Source of the DNA: Stenotrophomonas maltophilia
GTDB taxonomy: Bacteria; Pseudomonadota; Gammaproteobacteria; Xanthomonadales; Xanthomonadaceae
DNA length: 64,000 bases
Direction: 5' to 3'
Assembly: GCF_900186865.1 (NCBI RefSeq)
Contig: NZ_LT906480.1
Location: forward strand, 452,001-516,000
In this document: positions 48,675-58,209 of the stretch, in pieces
Numbering within the stretch: position 1 is the stretch's first letter
Layout: each line of letters begins with the position of its first letter
The notes under the pieces: model-generated
The model's database searches: none
Told to the model about the DNA's origin: nothing
What the model saw: only the letters and a program-made list of their open reading frames with translations
Position numbers and translations under genes: made by a program

Positions 48675-49855
48675 GCGGCCATGCCATCGATGCAGCCAGC
48701 CCCGCCGGTGAAGCCACGCGCCTGCCATGGGCCGGCCTGCTGGCGTTGGCCGGTGGCGGCTTCATCACGCTGCTGACCGAGACCCTGCCGGCCGGTGTAC
48801 TGCGGCCGATGGGCGACAGCCTCGGCGTGAGTGATGCGGCGGTCGGCCAGCTGGTCAGCGTGTACGCACTGGGCTCGGTGATGGCCGCCTTGCCGATGAC
48901 CGCACTGACCCAGCGCCTGCCACGACGCCCCTTGCTGCTCGCCGCGATTGCCGGCTTCGTGCTGGTCAACACGCTGACCGCACTGAGCAGCAGCTATCCG
49001 CTGATCCTGGCCGCGCGTTTCCTGGCCGGCGTGAGTGGTGGCCTGCTGTGGTCGCTGGTGGCCGGTTACGCCGCGCGCATGGTGGTGCCGTCGCTGCAGG
49101 GCAGGGCAATCGCGGTGGCGATGGTCGGATCGCCGTTGGCGCTGTCACTGGGCGTACCGGCGGGCACCTTGCTGGGCCAGCAGATCGGCTGGCGTTGGGC
49201 GTTCGCGCTGATGAGCGTGCTGGGCGTGGGGCTGCTGGCGTATGCGCGTTGGGCACTGCCGGCCTTGCCCGCCGCCGGTGCTGGCCGGCGCATACCGCTG
49301 GGCACGGTGTGGCGCATGCCGGGCGTGCGCAGTGCACTGCTGGTGATGGTGCTGTACGTGCTGGCGCACAACGTGCTCTACACCTACATCGAACCGCTGG
49401 CGGTGGAGGCCGGCGCCGGCCCGTGGCTGGACCGCCTGCTGCTGGCCTTTGGCGTGGCCGCCATCGCCGGCATCGGCATTGCCGGCTGGGGCGTGGACCG
49501 TCATCTGCGCACGCTGGTGTGGGTGGCGGTGATCGGTTTCATCGTGCCGGTGCTGACCCTGCTGTTGTGGCCGGGCCAAGCGACGCCGCTGCTGCTGGCA
49601 ACGATCCTGTGGGGCGTGGCCTTCGGCGCGGTGCCCACGTTGTTCCAGACCGCATTGGCACGGCGTGCGGGTGCCGCCGCGGATCTGGCGCAGTCGATGC
49701 TGGTGACCGGTTGGAACCTGGCCATCGCCGCCGGTGGCGTTGCAGGGGGTGTGCTGCTGCAGGCGGGCGGCCCGAACCAGTTGGGATGGCTGCCGTTGCT
49801 GCTGCTGGCGGTGAGCGTGGCGTGGCTGCTGGCACGGCCGAAGGCCTGGGCGTAG
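48671..49855 (+). CDS. MFS transporter (AraJ/sugar-efflux-like)
   Basis: 394 residues with 12 membrane helices. The first half has LLTETLPAGVLRPMGDSLGVS, an early loop RLPRRPLLL and ARFLAGVSGGLLWSLV, typical of the drug:H+ / arabinose-efflux type MFS. The second half contains YTYIEPLAVEAG. Its ATG overlaps the stop of the serine-hydrolase gene. A LysR regulator is divergent from the pair. Substrate unknown. Confidence 0.85.
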   Translation: MSGHAIDAASPAGEATRLPWAGLLALAGGGFITLLTETLPAGVLRPMGDSLGVSDAAVGQLVSVYALGSVMAALPMTALTQRLPRRPLLLAAIAGFVLVNTLTALSSSYPLILAARFLAGVSGGLLWSLVAGYAARMVVPSLQGRAIAVAMVGSPLALSLGVPAGTLLGQQIGWRWAFALMSVLGVGLLAYARWALPALPAAGAGRRIPLGTVWRMPGVRSALLVMVLYVLAHNVLYTYIEPLAVEAGAGPWLDRLLLAFGVAAIAGIGIAGWGVDRHLRTLVWVAVIGFIVPVLTLLLWPGQATPLLLATILWGVAFGAVPTLFQTALARRAGAAADLAQSMLVTGWNLAIAAGGVAGGVLLQAGGPNQLGWLPLLLLAVSVAWLLARPKAWA

Positions 49856-49877
49856 GCGGCGATCAGTGATGGCGCGG

Positions 49878-49936
49878 TGCCGGCCAGCGGCCGGCACTAC
49901 CGTGGTCCACGCCATCCACGCATGGCGTGGATCTAC
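49878..49936. repeat. SMAG repeat and a second GTAG-family repeat
   Basis: 49878-49900 (two GCCGGC sites) and 49914-49936 (ATCCACGCATGGCGTGGAT plus CTAC). Confidence 0.85.
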
Positions 49937-49954
49937 CGAGCGCAGCGACCCGCG

Positions 49955-50180
49955 TTTGCCTTTGCCTTTGCCTTCTTCTGTTGATTCCGTGGCGGGACGC
50001 CGCCGGAACCTGTCAGAGGCCGGGACGGTTGGGTTCGCGGGGGTGTCCGCGGCATGGATGCCGCGGCCAAGCCCCCACGGACGGGTTTACGGCGCCCCCC
50101 GCGAACCCGACCGTCCCGGCCAACCCTGGGATAGCAATACGCGACCCGCCACGAGGGGCTCCGCCGTTCGCCGTCCTACT
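49955..50180. repeat. Large intergenic repeat, copy A
   Basis: A conserved core at 50041-50098 (starts GGGTGTCCGCGGCATGGATG) is enclosed by copy-specific inverted arms 50020-50043 and 50095-50119, and is followed by the module GAGGGGCTCCGCCGTTCGCC. Copies B and C are near 58671-58901 and 58951-59205. Confidence 0.75.
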
Positions 50181-51792
50181 CCACTCCCTCACGCTCGATC
50201 GGCACGCTGCGCGGATTCTGCATGTGCTCCCGCGCCGCGCCATAGCGCTGCTGCCGCTTGTGGTGGAACGCCACGAACTCATCCCGTGGCAGCGGCCGCG
50301 AGAACAGCCAGCCCTGCGCGAACTCGACCTTCCGGGTATGCAGGTACGCCAGCTGTGCCTCGGTTTCCACGCCCTCGGCCACCACCCACAGGCCCAGCTC
50401 CTTGGCCATGTCGATGATGTGCGGCGTCACCGGGCTGGTCGCGCTCTCGGTGCCGATCGCATCGATGAACGACTTGTCGATCTTCAGCGCGTCAAGTGGC
50501 AGCTGCTCCAGGTACTGCAGGCTGGAGAAGCCGACGCCGAAATCATCAATGGCCACGCTGTGCCCGGCCCGACGTGCCTGTGCCAGCATCGTGCGGGCGC
50601 GGTCCAGATCGAGGAAGCCGCGCTCGGTGGCTTCCATCCAGATCTGTTGCGGCAGGATGCCGCTGCCGGCCATGTGCTTGGAGATCATCTTCAGCGCACG
50701 GCCGCTGCTGATGTCTTCGGCGGCCAGGTTGATCGCAATGTGCGCGCTGCGGTCGGCCACCAGCAGTTCGCGCATGTCGCGCACCACGTTCTCGATCACC
50801 AGATCGGTGACTGCGGCGATCATGCCGGCCTCTTCGGCCAGCGGAATGAACAGGTCCGGCCGCACCTGGGTGCCATCCGGGCGCTGCCAGCGTACCAGCG
50901 CCTCGGCGCCGACGCAGATGCCGGTATCCAGTTCGATGATGGGTTGATAGTGCAGGTACAGCTCGCGGCGGCGGATCGCCGTGGCCAACTCGCCGCGCAG
51001 GGACAGGCGGCGACGCGACAGCCAGATCACCAGGCCGGCACCGATGGCGGCCAGCAGAACGCCGATCGGCACGAACAGCCAGGCCTGCTGGCGGAAGGTC
51101 GCGGCAAGCGCGGTACGCGGCGTGGTTGCGATCGCCAGCCACTCTTCGTTGCGCGCGGTGGCGTACAGGGTGTTGTGGTCCAGGCCCTCACCGGGCGCGC
51201 GCAGCAGGGTTTCCAGCAATGCCGGATCCATGCCGTCCTGCCTGGCCAGGAGGCGGCCGTCCGGGCTGGCCAGGGCAAGGCGCACGTTCGGGTCGGCGAT
51301 GACATCGACGAAGCGGCGCGGATCGACCAGCACGTCGTAGTTGCCATACAGGATCGACAGGACCTGGCGCCGTCCGCTGGCCTCGGGGCGCACATCCACG
51401 GCGATGCCGGCGCCATCACTGGTGACGTGGTCGGACCTGGGCTGGTTGACGTCGGACAGGAACGGGCCCCACGACGTGCAGCGCAGCTTGCCACCCTCGA
51501 AGTAGCCCATCTGGTCGACCGACGGCGAGGTCATCACCAGCGTCTGCATGCGCCGGATGTGGTCCGGCCCGCACGGATCGTAGGCGCCGGCCTCGGCGGA
51601 CTTCAACGCGGCCAACGCTTCCAGGTAAGACTGGTCGGCGCGGCGCAGGGTGCGGCCGGCGATGTCGCGCAGGCGCTGCTGCTCGACACTGACCGCACGG
51701 TCCCAGGTGGCATAGGCCATCACCGCGATCGGCACGGCTGCGGCCAGCAGCGCCAGTGCGGTGCCGCCGATGATCACGCGCAGCCGGCTCAT
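50176..51792 (-). CDS. c-di-GMP phosphodiesterase with CSS-motif sensor (EAL)
   Basis: 538 residues. An N-terminal membrane helix (7-28), a periplasmic CSS-motif domain with two cysteines (YDPCGPDH and LRCTSWG), a second helix (about 240-262) and an EAL domain (about 275-520). The catalytic set is visible: EALVRW, INLAAED, WMEATE, DDFGVGF, KIDKSF, AEGVET and QGWLF. It should hydrolyse c-di-GMP. CSS-type EAL proteins are controlled by the redox state of the periplasmic cysteine pair (DsbA/DsbB), known from E. coli PdeC. Confidence 0.92.
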   Translation of the reverse strand: MSRLRVIIGGTALALLAAAVPIAVMAYATWDRAVSVEQQRLRDIAGRTLRRADQSYLEALAALKSAEAGAYDPCGPDHIRRMQTLVMTSPSVDQMGYFEGGKLRCTSWGPFLSDVNQPRSDHVTSDGAGIAVDVRPEASGRRQVLSILYGNYDVLVDPRRFVDVIADPNVRLALASPDGRLLARQDGMDPALLETLLRAPGEGLDHNTLYATARNEEWLAIATTPRTALAATFRQQAWLFVPIGVLLAAIGAGLVIWLSRRRLSLRGELATAIRRRELYLHYQPIIELDTGICVGAEALVRWQRPDGTQVRPDLFIPLAEEAGMIAAVTDLVIENVVRDMRELLVADRSAHIAINLAAEDISSGRALKMISKHMAGSGILPQQIWMEATERGFLDLDRARTMLAQARRAGHSVAIDDFGVGFSSLQYLEQLPLDALKIDKSFIDAIGTESATSPVTPHIIDMAKELGLWVVAEGVETEAQLAYLHTRKVEFAQGWLFSRPLPRDEFVAFHHKRQQRYGAAREHMQNPRSVPIEREGVE

Positions 51793-52022
51793 GGCCGGGG
51801 CTCCAGCGGGGCGGGCGGGGCAGGGCGCATGGTCGGGCCGATCCTTGGGCAGGTGCGGCTATCTGAGCATGGCGCCGGGCCGGGCGGAATGGGATGAATC
51901 CGGTATTCGGTCACATTGTGATGAAAGCGGCCAAGTTTGACGGGATTGGCCCATCCGACGCTGGCGCTCCGGCCTGTGGAGGACTACCGTCGAACGCTTC
52001 GCCCGCCCTTTTGCCCGCGCCC

Positions 52023-53396
52023 ATGACCGAGCCCGCAACGCCCCCCGAGCACCTGCGCCGCAGCCTGTCCAACCGCCACCTGCAACTGATCGCCATCGGT
52101 GGTGCCATCGGCACCGGCCTGTTCATGGGCTCAGGCAAGACCATCAGCCTGGCCGGCCCGTCCATCGTCTTCGTTTACCTGATCATCGGCGCGATGCTGT
52201 TCTTCGTGATGCGCGCGATGGGCGAGCTGCTGCTGTCCAACCTGCAGTACAAATCCTTCATCGATTTCTCCACCGATCTGCTCGGCCCCTGGGCCGGCTT
52301 CTTCTGTGGATGGACGTACTGGTTCTGCTGGATCGTCACCGCCATCGCCGATGTGATCGCCATTGCCGCCTACGCGCAGTTCTGGTTCCCCGGGCTTGAC
52401 GCCTGGAAGCCGGCGCTGGCGTGCGTGATGCTGCTGCTGTCGCTGAACCTGGTGACGGTGAAGCTGTTCGGCGAAATGGAATTCTGGTTCGCGCTGATCA
52501 AGATCGTGGCGATCTGCGCGCTGATCATCACCGGCGCCGGCCTGGTGGCGTGGGGCTTCACCTCGCCCAGCGGCCACACGGCGTCGCTGTCGAACCTGTG
52601 GAACGACGGCGGCATGTTCCCGATGGGCCTGGTCGGTTTCTTCGCCGGCTTCCAGATTGCGGTGTTCGCCTTTGTCGGCATCGAGCTGGTCGGCACCACC
52701 GCCGCCGAAACCGCCGACCCCGAGCGCAACCTGCCCAAGGCGATCAACTCGATCCCGGTGCGCATCATCATCTTCTACGTGCTGGCGCTGATCGCGATCA
52801 TGGCCGTCACCCCGTGGCGCCAGGTGGTGCCGGACAAGAGCCCGTTCGTGCAGCTGTTCGTGCTCGCCGGCATCCCTGCCGCCGCCAGCCTGATCAATTT
52901 CGTGGTGCTGACCTCGGCCACGTCCTCGGCCAACAGCGGCATCTTCTCCACCAGCCGCATGCTGTACGGCCTGGCCGAAGAGGGCCACGCCCCGCGCGGG
53001 TTGTCGAAGTTGTCACGCGCCGCCGTGCCCGCCCGCGGCCTGCTGTTCTCGTGCCTGTGCCTGCTCGGTGGCACGCTGCTGATCTACCTGATCCCGAACC
53101 TGGTGACCGCCTTCACCCTGGTGACGACGCTGGCGACGGTGCTGTTCATCTTCGTCTGGTCGCTGATCCTGGTGGCCTACATGGCCTATCGCCGCCGCTA
53201 TCCGGAGCGCCATGCCGCATCGATCTTCAAGATGCCCGGCGGTGTTGCCATGTGCTGGGCCTGCCTGGTGTTCTTCGCCGCCGTGCTGGTGCTGCTGAGC
53301 CTGCAGGCCGACACCCGCCAGGCGTTGATCGCCAGCCCGGTGTGGTTCGTGCTGCTGGGCGTGGGGTATTGGGTGCGTCGGAGGACCGCGAAATGA
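52023..53396 (+). CDS. Amino acid permease (CycA/AAT family)
   Basis: 457 residues, 12 membrane helices. The start RRSLSNRHLQLIAIGGAIGTG with GLFMGSGK is the AAT family signature; EMEFWFALIKIVAI and GIELVGTTAAETADPERNLPKA also fit. Closest named relatives would be CycA (D-Ser, D-Ala, Gly) and GabP; the sequence does not decide between them. The ATG at 52023 is preferred; an in-frame ATG at 51894 would add 43 residues with no family similarity. Confidence 0.88.
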   Translation: MTEPATPPEHLRRSLSNRHLQLIAIGGAIGTGLFMGSGKTISLAGPSIVFVYLIIGAMLFFVMRAMGELLLSNLQYKSFIDFSTDLLGPWAGFFCGWTYWFCWIVTAIADVIAIAAYAQFWFPGLDAWKPALACVMLLLSLNLVTVKLFGEMEFWFALIKIVAICALIITGAGLVAWGFTSPSGHTASLSNLWNDGGMFPMGLVGFFAGFQIAVFAFVGIELVGTTAAETADPERNLPKAINSIPVRIIIFYVLALIAIMAVTPWRQVVPDKSPFVQLFVLAGIPAAASLINFVVLTSATSSANSGIFSTSRMLYGLAEEGHAPRGLSKLSRAAVPARGLLFSCLCLLGGTLLIYLIPNLVTAFTLVTTLATVLFIFVWSLILVAYMAYRRRYPERHAASIFKMPGGVAMCWACLVFFAAVLVLLSLQADTRQALIASPVWFVLLGVGYWVRRRTAK

Positions 53397-53438
53397 CCGG
53401 GGATGCGGGGGGCGGCAAGGCCGAAATCGGGAACGTCG

Positions 53439-53526
53439 GTAGAGTCGACTGTTAGTCGACTGCTCTCCCGTGAGTCACCGGAAAACCCCGCGCTGCGCGC
53501 GATAGTCGACTGACAGTCGACTCTAC
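53439..53526. repeat. GTAG repeat pair of the GTCGACT type
   Basis: 53439-53460 and inverted mate 53502-53526; same type as 14685-14771 and 42575-42662. Confidence 0.85.
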
Positions 53527-53616
53527 CGCCGCGGGCGCCGGCGCGGGTGCAGGGCGCAGCCCTGCCGGCCCCCATTCACCCAACATTAGCGGGCGCGGCC
53601 GGATGATCCGGCCGCC

Positions 53617-54393
53617 ATGTCCCGTCACCCTCTCCTGCTTGCGCTGTTGCTGCTGCCCAGCCTGTGGCCCGGGCTGGCCGCCGCGCGCACCGTCTACCGC
53701 TGCGTGCAGGGCAACACCGTCAGCCTGGCCACCGCGCCGGAACCCGGTTCACGCTGCACCGCGAAGGAAATCGACGACAACGCCATCCAGACCCCGAACC
53801 TGTGGGGCAACATGGGCGTGTTCAGCGGCGTGCTGTACGAGCGCGAGCAGGATGGCGCGCTGGTCTACTCCACCCGCAACCTGCCCGGCTCGCGGGTGTT
53901 CCTGAAGTTCACAGTGGCCACGCCGCCGGGCGAACCTGCCCACGAAGGCCTGGGCAAGGTCGGCAAGCCGCAGTTGGCGCAGCACTCCAAGCAGTTCAAG
54001 GCCGCGGCCAAGGCCACGGGTGTCGATGACGCATGGCTGCGCGCGATTGCCCATGCCGAAAGCAACTTCGATGCGCTGGCGGTCTCGACCAAGGGCGCAC
54101 AGGGCGTGATGCAGTTGATGCCGGAGACCGCACAGGAATATGGCGTGCGCGATCCGTTTTCGCCGCAGCAGTCGATCGAGGGCGGCGCGCGCTACATGCG
54201 CGCGCTGCTGCGCCGCTACAACGGCGATCGCCCGTTGGCGGCGGCCGCCTACAACGCGGGCATCGGTGCAGTCACCCGCTACAAGGGCGTGCCGCCCTAC
54301 GCCGAAACCCTGGCCTATGTGGACAAGGTGATGGCCCTGTATGCACGCTACCGCGAAGCGATGGGCATCCGTACCGAGGTGCCAGCCCGCTAG
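53617..54393 (+). CDS. Lytic transglycosylase (SLT) with DUF4124
   Basis: 258 residues with a signal peptide (cleavage after AAA, about residue 23). A DUF4124-like N-terminal segment (TVYRCVQGNTVSLATAP) precedes the SLT domain (about 130-250): the catalytic Glu is in AIAHAESNFDALAVS, followed by GAQGVMQLMPETAQEYGV, GGARYMRALLRRYNG and AAAAYNAGIGAV. It cleaves peptidoglycan glycan strands to anhydro-muropeptides in the periplasm. Confidence 0.92.
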   Translation: MSRHPLLLALLLLPSLWPGLAAARTVYRCVQGNTVSLATAPEPGSRCTAKEIDDNAIQTPNLWGNMGVFSGVLYEREQDGALVYSTRNLPGSRVFLKFTVATPPGEPAHEGLGKVGKPQLAQHSKQFKAAAKATGVDDAWLRAIAHAESNFDALAVSTKGAQGVMQLMPETAQEYGVRDPFSPQQSIEGGARYMRALLRRYNGDRPLAAAAYNAGIGAVTRYKGVPPYAETLAYVDKVMALYARYREAMGIRTEVPAR

Positions 54394-54402
54394 GCGGAAG
54401 GT

Positions 54403-54430
54403 GTAGTGCCGAGCCCACGCTCGGCGCCAC
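54403..54430. repeat. GTAG-family repeat
   Basis: GTAGTGCCGAGCC...CTCGGCGCCAC; just after the transglycosylase gene. Confidence 0.7.
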
Positions 54431-54441
54431 AGAAAATCGGC

Positions 54442-55962
54442 TCAGCGCGAAGTGGAAGCGCTGACCAGGTCGTAGCGCTCAATGCGGCCGACGCGTGCCA
54501 CCTCGGCCTGCACGTCGGCGCGCTGCTTCAGCGCACGCCAGGCCGCATCGATCTTCACGTCACCGGGCAGCGAGGGGTAGGTGCGCATGTCCTGCAGGGA
54601 GGCCAGCGTCTCGCCACGGTCGGTGGGGGAGCGCAGCTGTTCGATCAGCACTGCGGCTGCGCCGTCCAGGTTGCCTTCGTCCAGCAGCATCTCGCGATGG
54701 AACAGGCGTGCGTCGTCGCGCTGGGCAAGGATCACCGAGCGGGCGGCTTCCACTGCCTGGGCATCGCCGCGTTCGCGGGCGGCAGCGAACTGCAGCAGTG
54801 CCTGGGCCGCCTTGCCGTAACCGGCCAGGCCTGGCATGTCATTCACTGCGGCAGCAGCGTCCTGCATGCGGCCCAGCGAACTGAGCACGAAGCCGACGTT
54901 GAACTGGTGCTCGGCACCATCCGGGCCCAGCGCACCGATGCGTGCGGCCAGCCTGGCTGTGGCCAGCGCATCGTCGGTACGGCCCAACCGGCGCAGCGCC
55001 GTAAGCCGGCTGTTGAGCAGCCATGCCACCCATTCGGCTTCCGCCGCCGAGGGCGACTCACCTTCGGCCGCCGCACCGGCCATGCCATCGGTCAGTGCCA
55101 GCACTTCCTCGTTGCGGTCCAGCATCAGCAGCGTACTGCTGAACTCGGCCATGCGTGCGTCCAGCGCCCGGTCGAGCAGGCCGGAGACCCGCAGTTCGTC
55201 GAGGTGTTTCTGTGCAGCCTGCACCGGATCGAAGCGGGCATCGGCGCGGTCGACATAGCGATCAAACCGCTTGTCACTGCGCAGGCGGATGATCTCGGCG
55301 GGGCCGGTGATGCGCGCCAGCGTGGCGGGAATCCTGTCGCCACGGCCGTTGTCGGCCTGCAGCGTGGCCAGCGCCAGCCACAGCCCGGTGGGTTCCAGGC
55401 CGCCGCTCTTCCAGCCGTTGTCGAACAGCGCCTGCAGCAGTTCCATGCGCTGCTGGGGCTGGTCCCGCAGGCGGAACTGCAGGTAGTTGATCGCGTGGTG
55501 GTCCACCGGCAACGGCGCGTCGGCATGCTTCAGCGCCTGCACCAGGTGCTTCGTGGCAGGTGCCGGTTGGTTCTCGGACAGTTCCACCGAGACCAGGGTC
55601 AGCAGGATCTGCGCGTCGTCCGGCAATGCTTCCTGTGCGCGCTGCAGGTAGCGGCGGGCCTGGTCCGGCTTCTTCTGCACCATTGCGGTCCAGCCGGCTA
55701 CCTGCGCGGCGCGGCCGCGGTGTTCGGCATCGAAGTCATCCAGCATCGGATCTTCCATCAACCGTTCCATCGCGATCAGCGCGCCCAGCGTGTTGCCACT
55801 GCGCGACTGCTGGATGGCTTCATCCCATCGCGTAGCATAGGCCTGGTGCATCGCATCGGCGGTGACGGACGGCTTCTGCGGTACCACCGTGATCGAAGCA
55901 GTGGCGGATGTGCTGGCCAATGCGGCAATCAGCAGGGCGGCGACGGGGAGGATGCGGGGCAT
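54442..55962 (-). CDS. Secreted tetratricopeptide-like protein
   Basis: 506 residues from the ATG at 55962; longer upstream reading has no support. Signal peptide (cleavage near residue 22, after ATA). The rest is alpha-helical with TPR-like helix pairs: ARRYLQRAQEALPDDAQILL, ALIAMERLMEDPML, LGRTDDALATARLAARIGALG, NVGFVLSSLGRMQDAAAAV. It could be a periplasmic scaffold. The gene is divergent from the NHL/M23 gene at 56128. Confidence 0.75.
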   Translation of the reverse strand: MPRILPVAALLIAALASTSATASITVVPQKPSVTADAMHQAYATRWDEAIQQSRSGNTLGALIAMERLMEDPMLDDFDAEHRGRAAQVAGWTAMVQKKPDQARRYLQRAQEALPDDAQILLTLVSVELSENQPAPATKHLVQALKHADAPLPVDHHAINYLQFRLRDQPQQRMELLQALFDNGWKSGGLEPTGLWLALATLQADNGRGDRIPATLARITGPAEIIRLRSDKRFDRYVDRADARFDPVQAAQKHLDELRVSGLLDRALDARMAEFSSTLLMLDRNEEVLALTDGMAGAAAEGESPSAAEAEWVAWLLNSRLTALRRLGRTDDALATARLAARIGALGPDGAEHQFNVGFVLSSLGRMQDAAAAVNDMPGLAGYGKAAQALLQFAAARERGDAQAVEAARSVILAQRDDARLFHREMLLDEGNLDGAAAVLIEQLRSPTDRGETLASLQDMRTYPSLPGDVKIDAAWRALKQRADVQAEVARVGRIERYDLVSASTSR

Positions 55963-56127
55963 GGAGGATTTCCATCCGTGGGAACCGCATTGAACCCGCT
56001 GCAGCCAGCGAGAACAAGCGCGATGGATGGAACTCTGGCGTTTGACCGCACGATTGGCCATGGCGGATCGTGCGTTCAGCGACTATTGTCGGTGCCTCTT
56101 CAGACAGCAGGCAGGCAGCGCAGCACG

Positions 56128-58209
56128 ATGGCACGGTGGCAATGGATGGCGGCAGGCGTAGCATTGGCGACGGTAGTGGCGTTGGCCGCAACCTGGTGGG
56201 AGACACCGCTGCATACGCTGGCTGAACCGGCGGGTCCGGTTCCAACGCCGCTGGCGTGGACCGCGCAGATCGAACCGCTGGCCGGCGATGGCCACCCGGG
56301 TGACCGCGATGGCGCGTCCGCGCAGGCACGTTTCGCCGATCCGTACGCGTTGCTGCGCAGTGCCGATGGCAGCGTCTATTTCACCGATGCCGGTGACAAC
56401 AACCGGATCCGTCGCCGCCTTCCCGATGGTCGCGTTGAAACGGTGGCCGGGCAGGGCGAGGGGCGCGTTGATGGCCCGGCACTGCAGGCCAGTTTCAATA
56501 CGCCTTCGGGCATTGCCGCCGACGCGCAGGGCAACCTGTATGTGGCCGACACCGGCAACCATGCCATCCGCCGTATCGGCATCGATGGCCAGGTGACCAC
56601 GCTGGCCGGTGGCGAACAGGGCCACGCCGATGGCCCTGCCATGCAGGCACGCTTTGATGCGCCGATGGGCATCGCAGTGGATGCGCAGGGCCAGGTCTAC
56701 GTGGCCGATACCTTCAATGACCGCATCCGGGTGATCGGTACCGATGGCAACGTGCGCACCCTGGCCGGCGGCGATCGGCCGGGCCTGGCCGATGGCACCG
56801 GTGCCGCTGCGCGCTTCGATACGCCGGTGGCGCTGGCCTTCGACGCGCAGGGCGCGCTGCTGGTGGCCGACCTGTTCAACAACGCGGTGCGCCGCGTAGG
56901 CGCCGACGGCACGGTGAGCACCGTGGTCGCCGCCGGTGGCGTGATCAATGGGCCGCTGTCGCTGGCCACCACCCACGACGGTGTGCTGTACGTGGGCGAT
57001 CTTGATGGCCGCATCGTGCAGGTGACGCCGCAGGGCCACCAGATCGCGCTGGTTGGCAATGGTCGCCTGCCGCGCCTGGCCCGCCCGAGCGGGCTGGCGA
57101 TGGATGCCGATGGCAGCGTGCTGGTGGCCGACGCCGCCAGCTACCGTCTGCATCGCCTGCGCCCGCTGCCGGTGGGCGAACTACCGGCACCGGCACTGGT
57201 CGGCCCGGCTGCCGATGCGGCGTTGCCTGAGACGGGCGGTCGCTGGCCGCTGGCACCGCAGGGCGGTTGGCATGAAGTGGTCGGTACGTTGGGTGAGGTA
57301 CGCGGCAACTTCACCGGCGAGAGCCGCCACCACCTGCATGGCGGTTTCGACGTGCGCGGTGATGTGGGCCAGACCGTGCTGGCGATTGCCGAGGGCAAGA
57401 TCAGCAGCCCGGTGGCCGCCTGGAACCTGGGTGAGCAGGCCGAGGGCCTGGCGGTGGACCGCCTCAAGTACATCCACATGCGGGTCGGCCGCACCCCGCG
57501 CGATGAGCCCTACGATGCGCGCTGGCAGGCGTTGTATGACGAGCAGGGCAAGCTGGAGCGGATGCGCGTGCGCCGCGGCATGCGCATCCACGTCGGCGAC
57601 CGCCTGGGCAGCATCAACAACCAGGCGCACGTGCACCTGGCCGTGGGTACCGGTGGTTTCGAGACCAATGCCGTGGCGCTGGGCTTCCACAACTACGCCG
57701 ACCACTTCGCACCGCGCATCACCGATGTGGCGCTGCTGGACGACAACGACCAGCCGATGGCCGCCGGCAGTGATGGCGTGGTGATGGTGGCGCGCCAGGG
57801 CCGCGGCGTGCAGATCGTGATCGAGGCCTGGGACCAGGTCGACAACAACCTGCCGCGTCGTCGCCTGGGCATGTACCAGGTGGGCTACCAGATCCTCGAT
57901 GCCGGCGGACAGCCCCTGCAGGGTTACGAGCAGCCGCGCTGGAACATCGTGTTCAACCGCATGCCGCCGCAGAAGGAAGCGGTGCGCGTGGCCTACGCAC
58001 CGGACAGCGGTATCACCGTGCATGGCAGTGCGGTGACCCGGTTCCGTTACCTGGCCACCAACACCGTGCGTGATGGCCTGATGGAAACCGGGCGCTGGCA
58101 GCCGGCGGCGCTGCCACCGGGCGAGTACATCGTGCGCTCCAGCGTGCGCGACTACAGCGGCAACGAAGGCGTGGGCCCGCGCGAGATCAGGGTACGGCTG
58201 CTGCCATAG
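56128..58209 (+). CDS. NHL-repeat beta-propeller fused to an M23-like peptidase domain
   Basis: 693 residues from the ATG at 56128. An N-terminal membrane anchor (about 5-22) is followed by six NHL-type blades (about 50-345; repeated LYVADTGNHAIRRI, VYVADTFNDRIRVI, LLVADLFNNAVRRV). From about 385 a LytM-like part follows: HHLHGGFDVRGDVGQTVLAI and AHVHLAVG, giving the H-x(n)-D and H-x-H metal ligands of M23 endopeptidases. A beta-sandwich tail completes it. The combination is unusual; it may cleave peptidoglycan cross-links at a site found by the propeller. Its end overlaps the convergent YCII gene by 23 bases. Confidence 0.75.
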   Translation: MARWQWMAAGVALATVVALAATWWETPLHTLAEPAGPVPTPLAWTAQIEPLAGDGHPGDRDGASAQARFADPYALLRSADGSVYFTDAGDNNRIRRRLPDGRVETVAGQGEGRVDGPALQASFNTPSGIAADAQGNLYVADTGNHAIRRIGIDGQVTTLAGGEQGHADGPAMQARFDAPMGIAVDAQGQVYVADTFNDRIRVIGTDGNVRTLAGGDRPGLADGTGAAARFDTPVALAFDAQGALLVADLFNNAVRRVGADGTVSTVVAAGGVINGPLSLATTHDGVLYVGDLDGRIVQVTPQGHQIALVGNGRLPRLARPSGLAMDADGSVLVADAASYRLHRLRPLPVGELPAPALVGPAADAALPETGGRWPLAPQGGWHEVVGTLGEVRGNFTGESRHHLHGGFDVRGDVGQTVLAIAEGKISSPVAAWNLGEQAEGLAVDRLKYIHMRVGRTPRDEPYDARWQALYDEQGKLERMRVRRGMRIHVGDRLGSINNQAHVHLAVGTGGFETNAVALGFHNYADHFAPRITDVALLDDNDQPMAAGSDGVVMVARQGRGVQIVIEAWDQVDNNLPRRRLGMYQVGYQILDAGGQPLQGYEQPRWNIVFNRMPPQKEAVRVAYAPDSGITVHGSAVTRFRYLATNTVRDGLMETGRWQPAALPPGEYIVRSSVRDYSGNEGVGPREIRVRLLP

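Noticed and set aside
54406..56127. Extension of the NHL protein to 1267 residues
   Set aside because: The upstream part is the antisense of the TPR-like gene; the membrane anchor at 56128 gives the natural start.
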